Below, piece after piece: positions 28,042 through 37,580 of a stretch of DNA of 64,000 nucleotides; the first letter of the stretch is position 1, and the number at the start of each line of letters is the position of its first letter. Source of the DNA: Allomuricauda sp. (GTDB lineage: Bacteria > Bacteroidota > Bacteroidia > Flavobacteriales > Flavobacteriaceae). Position numbers and translations under genes: made by a program. The notes under the pieces are model-generated. The model was not told the DNA's origin, did not search any database, and saw nothing but the letters and a program-made list of their open reading frames with translations. The DNA lies in assembly GCF_002699205.1 (NCBI RefSeq), contig NZ_PABT01000033.1, positions 46,171-110,170 on the forward strand, in the 5' to 3' direction.

Positions 28042-28761
28042 TTATTTAACGGCCGAAACAATAGATTCGAGGGTATCCAAACAAGACACCGCAACTTGGT
28101 CCTCTATCAGATGTTTTTTAGAATTCATGCTTATTTTCCCCTCCAACTTCAACGGATTTCCAAAGCAAGTACCCGAACAGTGGATGGCAGAAAGCCCTAC
28201 TTTTTTAAATTTTAGCGCATTGTCGGGCGAAACACCCCCACCTGCCATAATGGTCAATGGTGATTCCCGTTGCCAAACCTCAAGATTATGGATGCCGATG
28301 TCCGCCGATGACATCCCCCCAGATGTTAAAATGGTTTGCACACCAATGGCCTCCAACTGTTCTAATGCTTCCAATGGTTCTGAAACCCAATCAAAGGCAC
28401 GGTGAAACGTAAAATGCATCCCTTGGGACAATTCGACCAGTTCCCGAGTTCTTTCAACATCAATTGAAAAATCATCCATCAAAACTCCGGAAACAATACC
28501 ATCCACATCAAGCTCTTTGCAAACCAAAACATCGGCTTTCATCACTTCAAACTCAATATCGGAATAGGTGAAATGACCACTTCTTGGTCGAACCAGCACA
28601 TGGACCGGTATATGCAACTTCTTTTTCACCAGCTCAATAAGTCCCGCAGATGGGGTGATGCCCCCAACGCCAAGTTCCGAGCAAAGTTCAATCCTATCGG
28701 CCCCGGCCCTTTCGGCATTCAAGGCCGATTCCAAGGAGTTGGCACAAACTTCTACCAGCAT
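28042..28761 (-). CDS. cutC: CutC family protein (copper homeostasis family)
   Basis: A 239-residue TIM-barrel protein. Family features seen are LVEVCANSLESALNAERAGADRIELC at the start, GGITPSAG, VHVLVRPRSGHFTYS, FHRAFDWV, TSGGMSS, IMAGGGVSPDN, and AIHCSGTCF near the end. CutC was linked to copper tolerance in E. coli, but the enzymatic activity is not settled. It is divergent from the glycosylasparaginase gene, with only 40 bp between the two starts, so they share a promoter region. Confidence 0.92.
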   Translation of the reverse strand: MLVEVCANSLESALNAERAGADRIELCSELGVGGITPSAGLIELVKKKLHIPVHVLVRPRSGHFTYSDIEFEVMKADVLVCKELDVDGIVSGVLMDDFSIDVERTRELVELSQGMHFTFHRAFDWVSEPLEALEQLEAIGVQTILTSGGMSSADIGIHNLEVWQRESPLTIMAGGGVSPDNALKFKKVGLSAIHCSGTCFGNPLKLEGKISMNSKKHLIEDQVAVSCLDTLESIVSAVK

Positions 28762-28801
28762 ATTGTATATTTATGACCCTTAAAAATAAACATCCCATCC
28801 C

Positions 28802-29794
28802 ATGGAACGACGCAAATTCCTGAAAAATTCGAGCCTTTCGGCGGCCGGGCTGGTTTCTGCAGCCGCTTTGACCTCCTGCAATACAGAACCTAAACCTATA
28901 AACGCCGACATTTCCACTCCCAACCCCATAAAACCGATAGTGGTATGTACCTGGAACTTTTTCAATGCCACAAACAAGGCATGGGAGGTGTTAAATTCCG
29001 GGGGAAATGCCCTAGATGCCGTTGAGCAAGGGGTAATGGTAGAGGAAGCCGACGAAACCAATGAAACTGTGGGCAAGGGTGGCCGCCCAGACCGCGATGG
29101 AAACGTGACCTTGGACGCCTGCATTATGGATAAGGATGGTAATTGTGGTTCTGTGGTATGCATGCAAAACATTGTGCACCCAGTTTCCGTGGCGAGAAAG
29201 GTAATGGAGGAAACACCCCACATTATTCTGGCAGGCAAAGGCGCCGAAAAATTTGCTTACGAACAAGGATTCAAAAAAGAGGATCTGCTTACCGAAAGTA
29301 CCCGAAAACAATATGAAGAATGGCTGAAAACCTCCAAATACGAAACCACCATCAACATAGAAAACCACGACACCATCGGCATGTTGGCCATTGATGAAAA
29401 TGGGGATATTGCCGGTGCCTGCACAACTAGTGGGATGGCCTACAAAGTAGCTGGGCGTGTTGGGGACTCCCCTATAATCGGAGCTGGACTTTTTGTTGAT
29501 AATGAAGTGGGCGGTGCCACGGCCACGGGGGTCGGTGAAGAAGTGATCCGTACCGTGGGCAGTTTTTTGATCGTGGAACTCATGCGACAGGGAAAAAGTC
29601 CGCAAGAAGCTTGTGAAGAGGGGGTAAAGCGCATCATGAAGAAAAACGAGGGCAGAAAGGATTTTCAAATCGGTTTTTTGGCCATCAACAAAAATGGGGA
29701 AACAGGGGGCTACTGCGTACACCCAGGTTTTACCTATCGGGAATATTCCGAGAATGGACATGTGAACCGAGAGGTGACGAGTTTTTATGAATAG
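28802..29794 (+). CDS. N(4)-(beta-N-acetylglucosaminyl)-L-asparaginase (Ntn hydrolase)
   Basis: Cleaves the GlcNAc-Asn bond of N-glycoproteins after removal of the peptide. The 330-residue precursor has a Tat-type start (ERRKFLKN) and a lipobox, Cys26 (ALTSC), so it should be exported and lipid-anchored. Autocleavage is expected before Thr191 in the motif HDTIGMLAID, which becomes the N-terminal nucleophile. The substrate loops GAGLFVDNEVGGATATG and GVGEE follow. It is divergent from cutC. It suits an organism that degrades glycoproteins; other glycan genes are not adjacent. Confidence 0.92.
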   Translation: MERRKFLKNSSLSAAGLVSAAALTSCNTEPKPINADISTPNPIKPIVVCTWNFFNATNKAWEVLNSGGNALDAVEQGVMVEEADETNETVGKGGRPDRDGNVTLDACIMDKDGNCGSVVCMQNIVHPVSVARKVMEETPHIILAGKGAEKFAYEQGFKKEDLLTESTRKQYEEWLKTSKYETTINIENHDTIGMLAIDENGDIAGACTTSGMAYKVAGRVGDSPIIGAGLFVDNEVGGATATGVGEEVIRTVGSFLIVELMRQGKSPQEACEEGVKRIMKKNEGRKDFQIGFLAINKNGETGGYCVHPGFTYREYSENGHVNREVTSFYE

Positions 29795-29813
29795 AAGTTA
29801 GACCGCTGCGTTC

Positions 29814-29840
29814 TTAGATGCTAGATATTAGATTCAAGAC
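29814..29840 (+). repeat. Left arm of intergenic inverted repeat
   Basis: Contains TTAGATGCTAGATATTAGA. Twelve bases, AGATATTAGATT (29823-29834), recur inverted at 30267-30278, and most of the arm recurs at 43382-43400. It lies just before the frameshifted small membrane ORF. Confidence 0.65.
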
Positions 29841-29887
29841 TTTTTGAATTTCAGCTAATTTCAAAACTTTAATAAATCAAAATAATT

Positions 29888-30177
29888 ATGAAATCTAAAG
29901 AACTAATAAAGTCTCTTTCATTGAATGATTTGTTTAAAATTTCTCTTTTTAGCAGTTTAGGGTTTAACCTACTCTATTTTGGTTTTGGTACTATTTTTTT
30001 TTAGTATCGGACGCCAATGCTCCAATTACCATAAATGGTGCAGAAGTTAGTGGATTAAAAGGATTTTTAATTCATCTGCTTTTTATGCCACTTTATTTCA
30101 TTCTAATTTTCTTGTTTGAATTTATAATTCTCACTTTAGGAATTTGGATTTCCAAAAAGCTGTTTTTCAATAAATAG
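29888..30177 (+). pseudogene. Small two-helix membrane protein, frameshifted at a T9 tract
   Basis: The first frame (29888-30004) encodes MKSKELIKSLSLNDLFKI, then a hydrophobic helix, and stops at TAG just after nine T (29994-30002). The other frame resumes there and continues LVSDANAPITING, VSGLKGFLIHLLF and a second helix to a stop at 30175-30177. Adding one T joins them into a 96-residue protein with two or three membrane helices and a lysine end. The region is AT-rich compared with its neighbours. Possible causes are slippage (phase variation), a sequencing length error, or decay. No family is recognised. The rest of the 29795-30384 gap holds the inverted repeat arms; I see no other gene. 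Confidence 0.6.
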
Positions 30178-30266
30178 AATCAGTAGAATACTTTTTTATA
30201 AAAAACCTTATGTCTTGACTCTTGGCTCCTTAATCTTTCTTTGAGAAAGAATCAAGACTCTTCTCA

Positions 30267-30292
30267 AATCTAATATCTCACATCTTATATCT
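30267..30292 (+). repeat. Right arm of intergenic inverted repeat
   Basis: AATCTAATATCT followed by CACATCTTATATCT. The first 12 bases are the exact inverse of 29823-29834; the second part recurs as CACATCTCATATCT in the 43.4-kb repeat, in the same orientation and on the same side. Confidence 0.65.
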
Positions 30293-30384
30293 TTTTAAAC
30301 AGCAATTCGTACTTTTAATCCCCACCATTTTTTGGTAAAAGCCAATTGCTTATTGAACATTGCTAACTGACAATTGAAAAATAC

Positions 30385-33231
30385 ATGTCCGAACAAAAAC
30401 GACTTTTTTTACTCGATGCCTACGCACTTATATTTCGTGGTTACTATGCCTTGATCAAAAACCCGCGAATCAATTCCAAAGGAATGGACACCTCGGCCAT
30501 TATGGGATTTGTAAATTCCCTTTTTGATGTGATCAAACGGGAACAGCCCGACCATTTGGCCGTAGCTTTTGACAAAGGAGGCAGTGTGGAGCGCACCGAA
30601 CTTTTTGAAGAATACAAGGCCAACCGGGACGAAACACCCGATGCCATCCGCATTGCCATACCCTATATCCAACAGATTTTGAAGGCCATGAAAATTCCAA
30701 TTGTGGAACTGGAAGGCTACGAGGCCGATGACCTCATTGGAACAATTGCCAAACAGGCGGAGAAGGAAAACTATAAGGTGTTCATGGTAACGCCGGACAA
30801 GGATTTTGGTCAGTTGGTGAGCGAAAATATTTTCATGTACCGTCCAGCCAGAATGGGCAATGGCATCGAAATTTGGGGCATACCCGAAGTACAGAAACGC
30901 TTCGGTGTGAAACGTCCGGAACAGGTTATCGATTATCTGGGAATGATGGGTGATGCCAGTGATAATATCCCGGGACTACCTGGTGTGGGCGACAAAACAG
31001 CCAAAAAATTCCTGGAGCAGTTCGATTCATTGGAAGGATTGTTGAGCAATACCGATAAGCTCAAAGGAAAAATGAAGGAAAAAGTAGAGGCCAATGCCGA
31101 ATTGGGACGGTTATCCAGAAAATTGGCAGAAATCAAAACCGATTGTGATGTGCAATTCCATGCCGAGGATTATGAAATGTGTCCCCCGGATGCCGAAAAG
31201 GTCCAAGAAATTTTCGAAGAACTGGAATTCCGAAGGTTGAAGGACCAATTCATTAAAATATTTTCGGGGGAAGCAGAAGCGGGCACCCAAGTGACCAATA
31301 CCCAAACAGCCAAAGAAAAGGCCAAACAAGAGGCCAAAGTGGCCGGAAGCGGTCAATTTTCGTTATTTGGGGGAGATCCTGCGGAAGCCGGCGCCACTAT
31401 CAAAGACGTAAATAGCCGAAAAACCATTGCCGATGTCCCACATTTTTACCAGTATGTGCAAGATGGAATGGGCATGGAACTCTTTTTGGAAATGCTGATG
31501 AAGCAACCTTCCGTCTGTTTTGATACCGAGACCACTTCCCTCAATCCTTTGGAAGCGGAATTGGTGGGCATTGCATTTAGCTGGTCACCGGGCAAAGGCT
31601 TTTACGTACCCTTTCCAGAGAACGAGAACGATGCCAAACCCCTGATTGAAAAACTACGCCCGTTTTTTGAATCCGAAGACATTGAAAAGGTGGGGCAAAA
31701 CCTGAAGTACGACATTAAAGTAATGAGGAACTACGATGTCGAGGTCAAAGGCAAATTGTTCGATACCATGTTGGCCCACTACCTTATCAATCCGGATATG
31801 CGCCATAATATGGACGTGCTAGCGGAAACTTACCTCAACTACACGCCAGTTTCCATTACCGAACTCATTGGCAAAAAGGGCAAAAACCAGCTCAGCATGC
31901 GTGACGTTCCTTTGGAAAAACAAACGGAATATGCCGTGGAAGATGCCGATATCACCTTTCAATTGGGTTTAAAGTTTACCCCGGAACTGAAGGATGCCCA
32001 TACAGACAAATTGTTTGATGAGATTGAGATTCCCTTGCTACGGGTGTTGGCAGATATGGAACTGGAAGGCATCAATCTGGACAAGGATTATTTGAACAGT
32101 CTTTCAGAACAATTGAACAAGGACATAAAAGAGCTGGAACAAAAAATTTATCAGCAGGCCGGCGAGGAATTCAATATCGCCTCCCCAAAACAATTGGGTG
32201 AGATTCTTTTTGGCAAATTGAAGCTAGTGGACAAACCGAAAAAGACCAAAACAGGTCAGTATTCCACCTCGGAAGATGTGCTCTCGTATTTGGCTAAAGA
32301 CCATGAGATTATCAAAAATGTGTTGGATTACCGCGGACTTGCCAAACTAAAGAGCACCTATGTAGATGCATTGCCCAACGAGGTACAACCGAAAACCGGC
32401 CGTGTGCATACCGACTATATGCAAACCGTTACCGCTACGGGCCGATTGAGCAGCAATAACCCGAACCTTCAGAACATCCCCATCCGAACAGAAAGAGGCC
32501 GACAAGTACGAAAAGCTTTTATCCCACGGGATGAAAACTATGTTTTGCTGGCTGCGGATTACTCCCAAATAGAATTGCGGATTATCGCTGCATTGAGCGA
32601 GGAGGACACTATGATCTCTGCTTTTAAAAATGGGGAGGACATTCACGCTTCCACGGCATCCAAGGTATTTAATGTGCCCATTGAGGAAGTGACCCGCGAA
32701 CAGCGTAGCAATGCCAAAACGGTGAACTTTGGAATCATATACGGGGTTTCCGCCTTCGGATTGAGCAACCAAACGGATTTGAGCCGTACCGAGGCCAAGG
32801 AACTTATTGACACTTACTACAAGACCTATCCCAAACTGCGCAATTACATTAGCGAGCAGATTGAGTTTGCCCGTGAGCATGGATATGTGCAAACGGTGTT
32901 GGGGCGTCGCAGATATTTAAAAGATATCAACGCAGGCAACCAAGTGGTACGCGGGGCAGCGGAACGTAACGCCGTGAACGCTCCCATCCAGGGAAGTGCA
33001 GCGGACATTATTAAGATTGCGATGATCAATATCCATAAAAAACTTTCCGAAGGAAAATACAAGACCAAGATGTTGCTCCAAGTGCATGATGAATTGGTAT
33101 TTGATTGTTACAAACCCGAACTGGAAGAGATGAAGGAACTCATTAAAAACGAAATGGAGCACGCTTACGAGCTTTCTGTACCGTTAGATGTGGAAGTGGG
33201 TGTGGGCGAGAATTGGTTGGAGGCGCATTGA
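30385..33231 (+). CDS. polA: DNA polymerase I
   Basis: Repair and Okazaki-fragment polymerase, 948 residues with all three domains: 5'-3' flap nuclease (1-290, LLDAYALIFRGYYA, EADDLIGT, TPDKDFGQLV), 3'-5' exonuclease (about 355-530, with catalytic D380 and E382 in FDTETTSLNP, so proofreading should be active), and polymerase (about 540-948) with motif A DYSQIELRI (about 725), motif B RSNAKTVNFGIIYG (about 773) and motif C QVHDELVF (about 900). The start ATG at 30385 is preceded by an A-rich leader. It is a single gene unit, 154 bp after the small repeat-flanked ORF region. Confidence 0.98.
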   Translation: MSEQKRLFLLDAYALIFRGYYALIKNPRINSKGMDTSAIMGFVNSLFDVIKREQPDHLAVAFDKGGSVERTELFEEYKANRDETPDAIRIAIPYIQQILKAMKIPIVELEGYEADDLIGTIAKQAEKENYKVFMVTPDKDFGQLVSENIFMYRPARMGNGIEIWGIPEVQKRFGVKRPEQVIDYLGMMGDASDNIPGLPGVGDKTAKKFLEQFDSLEGLLSNTDKLKGKMKEKVEANAELGRLSRKLAEIKTDCDVQFHAEDYEMCPPDAEKVQEIFEELEFRRLKDQFIKIFSGEAEAGTQVTNTQTAKEKAKQEAKVAGSGQFSLFGGDPAEAGATIKDVNSRKTIADVPHFYQYVQDGMGMELFLEMLMKQPSVCFDTETTSLNPLEAELVGIAFSWSPGKGFYVPFPENENDAKPLIEKLRPFFESEDIEKVGQNLKYDIKVMRNYDVEVKGKLFDTMLAHYLINPDMRHNMDVLAETYLNYTPVSITELIGKKGKNQLSMRDVPLEKQTEYAVEDADITFQLGLKFTPELKDAHTDKLFDEIEIPLLRVLADMELEGINLDKDYLNSLSEQLNKDIKELEQKIYQQAGEEFNIASPKQLGEILFGKLKLVDKPKKTKTGQYSTSEDVLSYLAKDHEIIKNVLDYRGLAKLKSTYVDALPNEVQPKTGRVHTDYMQTVTATGRLSSNNPNLQNIPIRTERGRQVRKAFIPRDENYVLLAADYSQIELRIIAALSEEDTMISAFKNGEDIHASTASKVFNVPIEEVTREQRSNAKTVNFGIIYGVSAFGLSNQTDLSRTEAKELIDTYYKTYPKLRNYISEQIEFAREHGYVQTVLGRRRYLKDINAGNQVVRGAAERNAVNAPIQGSAADIIKIAMINIHKKLSEGKYKTKMLLQVHDELVFDCYKPELEEMKELIKNEMEHAYELSVPLDVEVGVGENWLEAH

Positions 33232-33271
33232 TTTTAACGTATACTAGATAGATTATTTGTAGTATAACATA

Positions 33272-33706
33272 ATGAATAGCATTTTATATATTGGAGTAAA
33301 TTGGAGGAGAATTCTTCCTTACATATTAGACGCAATTTTTGAAATTGGTGCTGGAATCATTCTATTATCAATGAATAAAAACGGTTCTACCATATTTTGG
33401 ATAGGCTTGTTGTTAACAATATTTGGAGTTGTCCAACTTATCAGAAAAATTAAGACCTTCCATCTCTCCAAATCGCACTTGTTAATTAAAAGACCTTTAA
33501 TGCCCTTTAAGTTTGCAGAAATGAATTTTGAACTTAAAAAAATCAAAAAAATTGAATTAAAAAGGTTAGTCCGAGTAGGTCCTTACATCAGAATTATTGG
33601 AGAAAAAGATGGCGGCTATATGCTTGCAATGGACAAAAAGACTATTGATTCCCTCGAAAAAGAACTTAAACTAATGAACATAACAGTAACTCGAGAAAAC
33701 ATATAG
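33272..33706 (+). CDS. Small membrane protein, possible PH-like C-terminal domain
   Basis: A protein of 144 residues. Two hydrophobic helices at about 14-33 and 39-58 are followed by a basic, beta-rich region (62-140: HLSKSHLLIKRPLMPFKFAEMNF, then IKKIELKRLVRVGPYIRII). Two helices followed by such a domain recall bacterial PH-domain proteins, but similarity is weak and this is inference. It is AT-rich and lies 40 bp after polA on the same strand, so it may be read through from polA. The function is unknown. Confidence 0.6.
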   Translation: MNSILYIGVNWRRILPYILDAIFEIGAGIILLSMNKNGSTIFWIGLLLTIFGVVQLIRKIKTFHLSKSHLLIKRPLMPFKFAEMNFELKKIKKIELKRLVRVGPYIRIIGEKDGGYMLAMDKKTIDSLEKELKLMNITVTRENI

Positions 33707-33801
33707 CAGCGACCATTAGATTCCCCCAACCTCCCCAAACAAATATCCCACAAAATGCTTTCTTTAATATTATTGTCCCACCCATCTTTGAAAGAAATTA
33801 A

Positions 33802-34980
33802 ATGACCCCCCAAAAAATCATTCTCCCCATCATTGTAGTGTCACAGTTTTGCTGTACATCGCTTTGGTTTGCGGGCAATGGGGTAATGGGCGACTTGGTC
33901 ACCACTTTTGGGTTAAGTGAAAGCGCGGTGGGACATTTGACCTCAGCGGTTCAATTTGGGTTTATCATTGGCACCTTGGTATTTGCCATTTTATCGATTG
34001 CTGACCGGTTTTCCCCATCCAAAGTATTTTTTTTGTGCGCTGTTTTGGGGGCATTTGTCAATTTGGGCGTCATTTGGGAAGGCAATGGATTGTCCAGCAT
34101 CCTATCCTTTCGGTTTTTTACGGGCTTTTTTCTCGCGGGCATCTATCCCGTAGGGATGAAGATTGCTGCTGATTATTACGAAGAAGGCCTTGGTAAATCC
34201 CTAGGATATTTGGTGGGGGCATTGGTGGTCGGGACAGCGTTCCCTCATTTATTGAAAGAGATGACCCATGCATTCTCTTGGAAAGCGGTGTTGATGGCCA
34301 CCTCATCCTTGGCCATTTTAGGGGGCGCTTTAATGGTAGGTTTAGTACCCGATGGCCCATTCCGAAAACCAAGCCAAAAAATCTATTGGTCCGCATTTCT
34401 AAAAGTGTTTCAAAGTAGTGACTTTCGTTCAGCAGCGTTCGGGTATTTTGGTCACTGTTGGGAACTTTATACCTTTTGGGCCTTCGTCCCGATCATGCTA
34501 CAAACCTATGGGGCAATCCACCAAGCAACAACATTCAACATTCCCTTATTGTCCTTTTCGATTATTGCCGTCGGTGGTTTGGCATGTGTGCTGGGCGGCT
34601 ATTTAGCACAAACGTTTGGAACTAAAAAGGTGGCATTTATGGCCCTGCTGCTTTCCTGTATTTGTTGCTTGATTTCTCCCTTGCTTTTTGTACAGGGTTC
34701 CGAAGTTATTTTTGTTGCTTTTCTCATTTTTTGGGGCATGGTGGTGATTGCAGACTCTCCCCTATTTTCAACCTTGGTGGCACAAAATGCATCCCCAGAA
34801 ATAAAGGGAACGGCATTGACCATTGTAAACAGCATAGGTTTTGCCATCACCATCGTCAGTATTCAGCTACTCAATGAAATGCGAATCTGGACAAGTTCCA
34901 ATATGGTTTATATGATTTTGGCTTTGGGTCCAATTTTGGGTCTAGTGGCCCTTGTTCACAAAAAAGTGACCCATGGTTGA
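33802..34980 (+). CDS. Major facilitator superfamily transporter
   Basis: A 392-residue permease with about twelve hydrophobic helices in two halves of six; a loop with DRFSPSK after helix 2 corresponds to the MFS motif A region. The N-terminus, MTPQKIILPIIVVSQFCCTSLWFAGN, is typical of small MFS carriers of the drug or metabolite type. The substrate cannot be told from sequence, and the neighbours (polA, a thioredoxin) give no hint. Confidence 0.88.
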   Translation: MTPQKIILPIIVVSQFCCTSLWFAGNGVMGDLVTTFGLSESAVGHLTSAVQFGFIIGTLVFAILSIADRFSPSKVFFLCAVLGAFVNLGVIWEGNGLSSILSFRFFTGFFLAGIYPVGMKIAADYYEEGLGKSLGYLVGALVVGTAFPHLLKEMTHAFSWKAVLMATSSLAILGGALMVGLVPDGPFRKPSQKIYWSAFLKVFQSSDFRSAAFGYFGHCWELYTFWAFVPIMLQTYGAIHQATTFNIPLLSFSIIAVGGLACVLGGYLAQTFGTKKVAFMALLLSCICCLISPLLFVQGSEVIFVAFLIFWGMVVIADSPLFSTLVAQNASPEIKGTALTIVNSIGFAITIVSIQLLNEMRIWTSSNMVYMILALGPILGLVALVHKKVTHG

Positions 34981-35096
34981 TCATCAATCACAAAATAGTC
35001 GGCCCCTATGCATACATCAATGGTGGAACCATATTTGGAATTGTTGTAATTTCCATATCCAATAATTATTTTAATTCCTGCCCAATGTAAAATGAG

Positions 35097-35378
35097 ATGA
35101 CAGAACTTCAATTTTTCACCGGCAAAACCTGCGGTGTCTGCAAGGCACTAAAACCAAAACTACTGGAAGCCGTACGGGAAAACTTTCCAAAAGTGAACAT
35201 CCGTGTGGTGGATGTTGAGGAAGAAACGGAGCTTGCCGGACAATCCATGGTTTTTACATTGCCCGTTGTCATCATTAAAGTTGATGATAGGGAAATGGCC
35301 CGCTTTGCCCGAAGTTTTGCAGTATATGAGGTGTTGGACAAACTAAAACGTCTTGGTGGCGAGCAAATTAATGGATAG
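35097..35378 (+). CDS. Thioredoxin family protein (CGVC)
   Basis: A protein of 93 residues without a signal peptide, with the redox motif C12-G-V-C15 in TGKTCGVCKAL and the cis-proline loop TLPVVI (Pro56). It has no membrane segment, so it is probably cytosolic. It differs from the thioredoxin-fold protein at 26.4 kb in keeping both cysteines. It lies 116 bp after the MFS gene on the same strand and 92 bp before the serine hydrolase; the partner is unknown. Confidence 0.87.
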   Translation: MTELQFFTGKTCGVCKALKPKLLEAVRENFPKVNIRVVDVEEETELAGQSMVFTLPVVIIKVDDREMARFARSFAVYEVLDKLKRLGGEQING

Positions 35379-35470
35379 CCCAAAACCAATTGCATATTTT
35401 TACTCAACAATACAGTCTTGCTTTTCTTAATCATTGTATATTAGTGGAATAGCCACCAACCTTTTAAACA

Positions 35471-36970
35471 ATGAAAAAAACAGTACTTCTATTAGCCTTT
35501 GTCCTATTTATACCCCCCATAGTTCTTGCACAAAAAACAAATGCCAAGCAGCTCGATGCCATGATCCAGAAAGGTATGAGCGATTGGAAAATACCCGGAT
35601 TGGTCGCCGTGGTAGTAAAAGATGGGGAGACCGTATTTCAAAAAGCATACGGTGTCAAAAATTTGGAAAGCAAAGCTGCCGTGGATGAACACACTCTCTT
35701 TAGCATGGCAAGTACCACCAAAGCCATTGTGTGTCAAGCCTTGGGCATTTTGGTGGACCAAGGCAAGTTGAACTGGACGGATAAAGTACGTGAACACCTT
35801 CCTTATTTTAAACTTTCAGACGCATACCTTACCGAAGAGGCAAGGGTACAAGATCTATTGACCCATAATCTGGGAATTCAACAAGCCGATTTGCTTTGGG
35901 CCTTAGATAGTGTCTCCACCCAGGAAACGCTACATCGATTTGCCCTTTCGGAAAAGACCTATCCGGTTCGGGGAGGTTTTGACTACAATAACATAATGTA
36001 TGCTATCGCCGGGGAAGTGATTGGAGCAGTAAGTGGCCAGCATTGGACTGAATTTGTTACTGAAAATATTTTCAAACCCATTGGTATGGATGATGCCGTG
36101 GCCAAATCGGTGGAAATATTGGACAAGGGGAATTACACTACTCCCTATCTCAATGATTTGGATGATGGAATTGTACAAGTGGACCACAATTTTTCAGACC
36201 AAATCGGTGCCGCAGGTATGATTTGGTCCAGCCTATCGGATGTCACCAATTACCTCAAGTATTTGGTAAACGATGGTGTTGTGGGAAATGATACTATTTT
36301 ATCCAAGAACACATTCGAATATCTTTTTAAGCCACATGCCTTTGTAACCGATGCCAGTTTCTATCCCACCCAAAAATTGACCAAACCCCACTGGAAAACC
36401 TATGGTTTGGGATGGTTCCAACACGACTATAGGGGAGAAAAACTGGATTTTCATACAGGAAGTCTTGGAGGATTGATTGCCATTTGCGGCATAATGCGGG
36501 ACAAAGATGTTGCCGTCTATGTTTTTGCCAATATGGACCATGCGGAATTACGGCATGCCATACTTTATAAATCCATGGATCTTTTTGTCTTTGATGATAA
36601 CAGTAGAAACTGGCACGAAGAAGTATTTGAACTATATTCCAAGTTTAAGGAGCAGGAAAAAGAATATTATCAGAAACTACGGGACGGAAAAGTAGCAAAT
36701 ACCAAGACCACATTGTCCATAGATCAATACGAAGGAGAATATACCCACCCAATGCTTGGGAAGGCCACGGTTAAAAACACGGATGCGGGATTGACCATAA
36801 ATTTCAATAATTTCTTGACATTGTCCCTCCAACATTGGCATTACGACACTTTTATGTCCACGAAGGAAAATCCATATCATGCAGAGATAGATTTTAATTT
36901 TTCAATCGGTACGGATGGCACCGTAAAATCTTTTGATGTTTTAGAAGAGACCTTCGAAAAGCAAAATTAA
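35471..36970 (+). CDS. Exported serine hydrolase, class C beta-lactamase family, with DUF3471-like tail
   Basis: A 499-residue protein with a signal peptide (about 1-20, ending LAQ). The beta-lactamase/transpeptidase fold has the nucleophile motif S81-T-T-K84, Y172-N-N (YxN), and H328-T-G in place of KTG. The C-terminal 90 residues (from about 410, IDQYEGEYTHPMLGKATV) look like the DUF3471 lipocalin-like domain often found in these proteins. Members are usually esterases or D-aminopeptidase-like enzymes acting on peptides; antibiotic resistance is not implied. A terminator follows directly. Confidence 0.88.
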   Translation: MKKTVLLLAFVLFIPPIVLAQKTNAKQLDAMIQKGMSDWKIPGLVAVVVKDGETVFQKAYGVKNLESKAAVDEHTLFSMASTTKAIVCQALGILVDQGKLNWTDKVREHLPYFKLSDAYLTEEARVQDLLTHNLGIQQADLLWALDSVSTQETLHRFALSEKTYPVRGGFDYNNIMYAIAGEVIGAVSGQHWTEFVTENIFKPIGMDDAVAKSVEILDKGNYTTPYLNDLDDGIVQVDHNFSDQIGAAGMIWSSLSDVTNYLKYLVNDGVVGNDTILSKNTFEYLFKPHAFVTDASFYPTQKLTKPHWKTYGLGWFQHDYRGEKLDFHTGSLGGLIAICGIMRDKDVAVYVFANMDHAELRHAILYKSMDLFVFDDNSRNWHEEVFELYSKFKEQEKEYYQKLRDGKVANTKTTLSIDQYEGEYTHPMLGKATVKNTDAGLTINFNNFLTLSLQHWHYDTFMSTKENPYHAEIDFNFSIGTDGTVKSFDVLEETFEKQN

Positions 36971-36995
36971 AAAAGGCACCAATTCGGTGCCTTTT
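36971..36995. terminator. Terminator between serine hydrolase and hypothetical gene
   Basis: AAAAGGCACC, loop AATTC, GGTGCCTTTT. It starts right after the hydrolase stop; the A and T arms make it usable for the convergent gene as well. Confidence 0.88.
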
Positions 36996-37016
36996 CCATC
37001 CTTTTCATAGCATAAA

Positions 37017-37580
37017 TCAATTGCCAAAACTATTGGCCAATCGTGGTTTTTGACTTTTGCTCCCTTTAAACAAATCCGATAGCGGTTTAAAGTGTCGCTT
37101 CCACTGGTAGGGAACAAAGTCAAACCATAATTTAACTTCAGGGGCATGGCCATCCTCTACGGTAAAACCTCCCTCAATTTGAAAATCCAAACGTTGAAAG
37201 GAATTGGCAGACTCCGTTACCCCATCGTGATATGTGAACTGGTTTCCCCATCCCGCCATGTAAAAACGCAATGCGATGTATTTACCTTTGGGCAAGGAAA
37301 GTACGCTCTTGGAACGCAAAAAATTTCCAGAAGCTATTCCTTTTAAAGATACCGGGTTCTGACCAGGAAAATCCATGATAAAGTATTCATTACATTGTTC
37401 ATCAATTGCCGAGAACTTGGTAATGTTAAGGGACATCTCCGAAACATTGAGTGTCGTAGCTGCCTCATTTTTCAAAATCAATTCAACCTCTTTGGTATTG
37501 GAACCATACCAACCTTCCATCACACTCGGGATGTATAATGGTGTTGACCATATTGTTGGATAAAATTGTGTCGTTTTCAT
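37017..37580 (-). CDS. Hypothetical protein
   Basis: A 187-residue protein from ATG at 37578-37580; an in-frame upstream extension to 37634 looks unrelated and I leave it out. It has no signal peptide or membrane helix. The chain is beta-rich: VELILKNEAATTLNVSEM, then VSLNITKF, VLSLPKGKYIALRFYMAGW, YHDGVTES and FQIEGGFTVEDG. The order (LNITK strand, a GKYIALRFYM strand, a D-G turn) recalls DUF4382-like domains, but I am not confident. It is convergent with the serine hydrolase. The function is unknown. Confidence 0.65.
   Translation of the reverse strand: MKTTQFYPTIWSTPLYIPSVMEGWYGSNTKEVELILKNEAATTLNVSEMSLNITKFSAIDEQCNEYFIMDFPGQNPVSLKGIASGNFLRSKSVLSLPKGKYIALRFYMAGWGNQFTYHDGVTESANSFQRLDFQIEGGFTVEDGHAPEVKLWFDFVPYQWKRHFKPLSDLFKGSKSQKPRLANSFGN

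Noticed and set aside
35471..36970. Antibiotic-resistance beta-lactamase
   Set aside because: It has the class C fold but an HTG in place of KTG and a DUF3471-like tail; these are usually peptidases or esterases.
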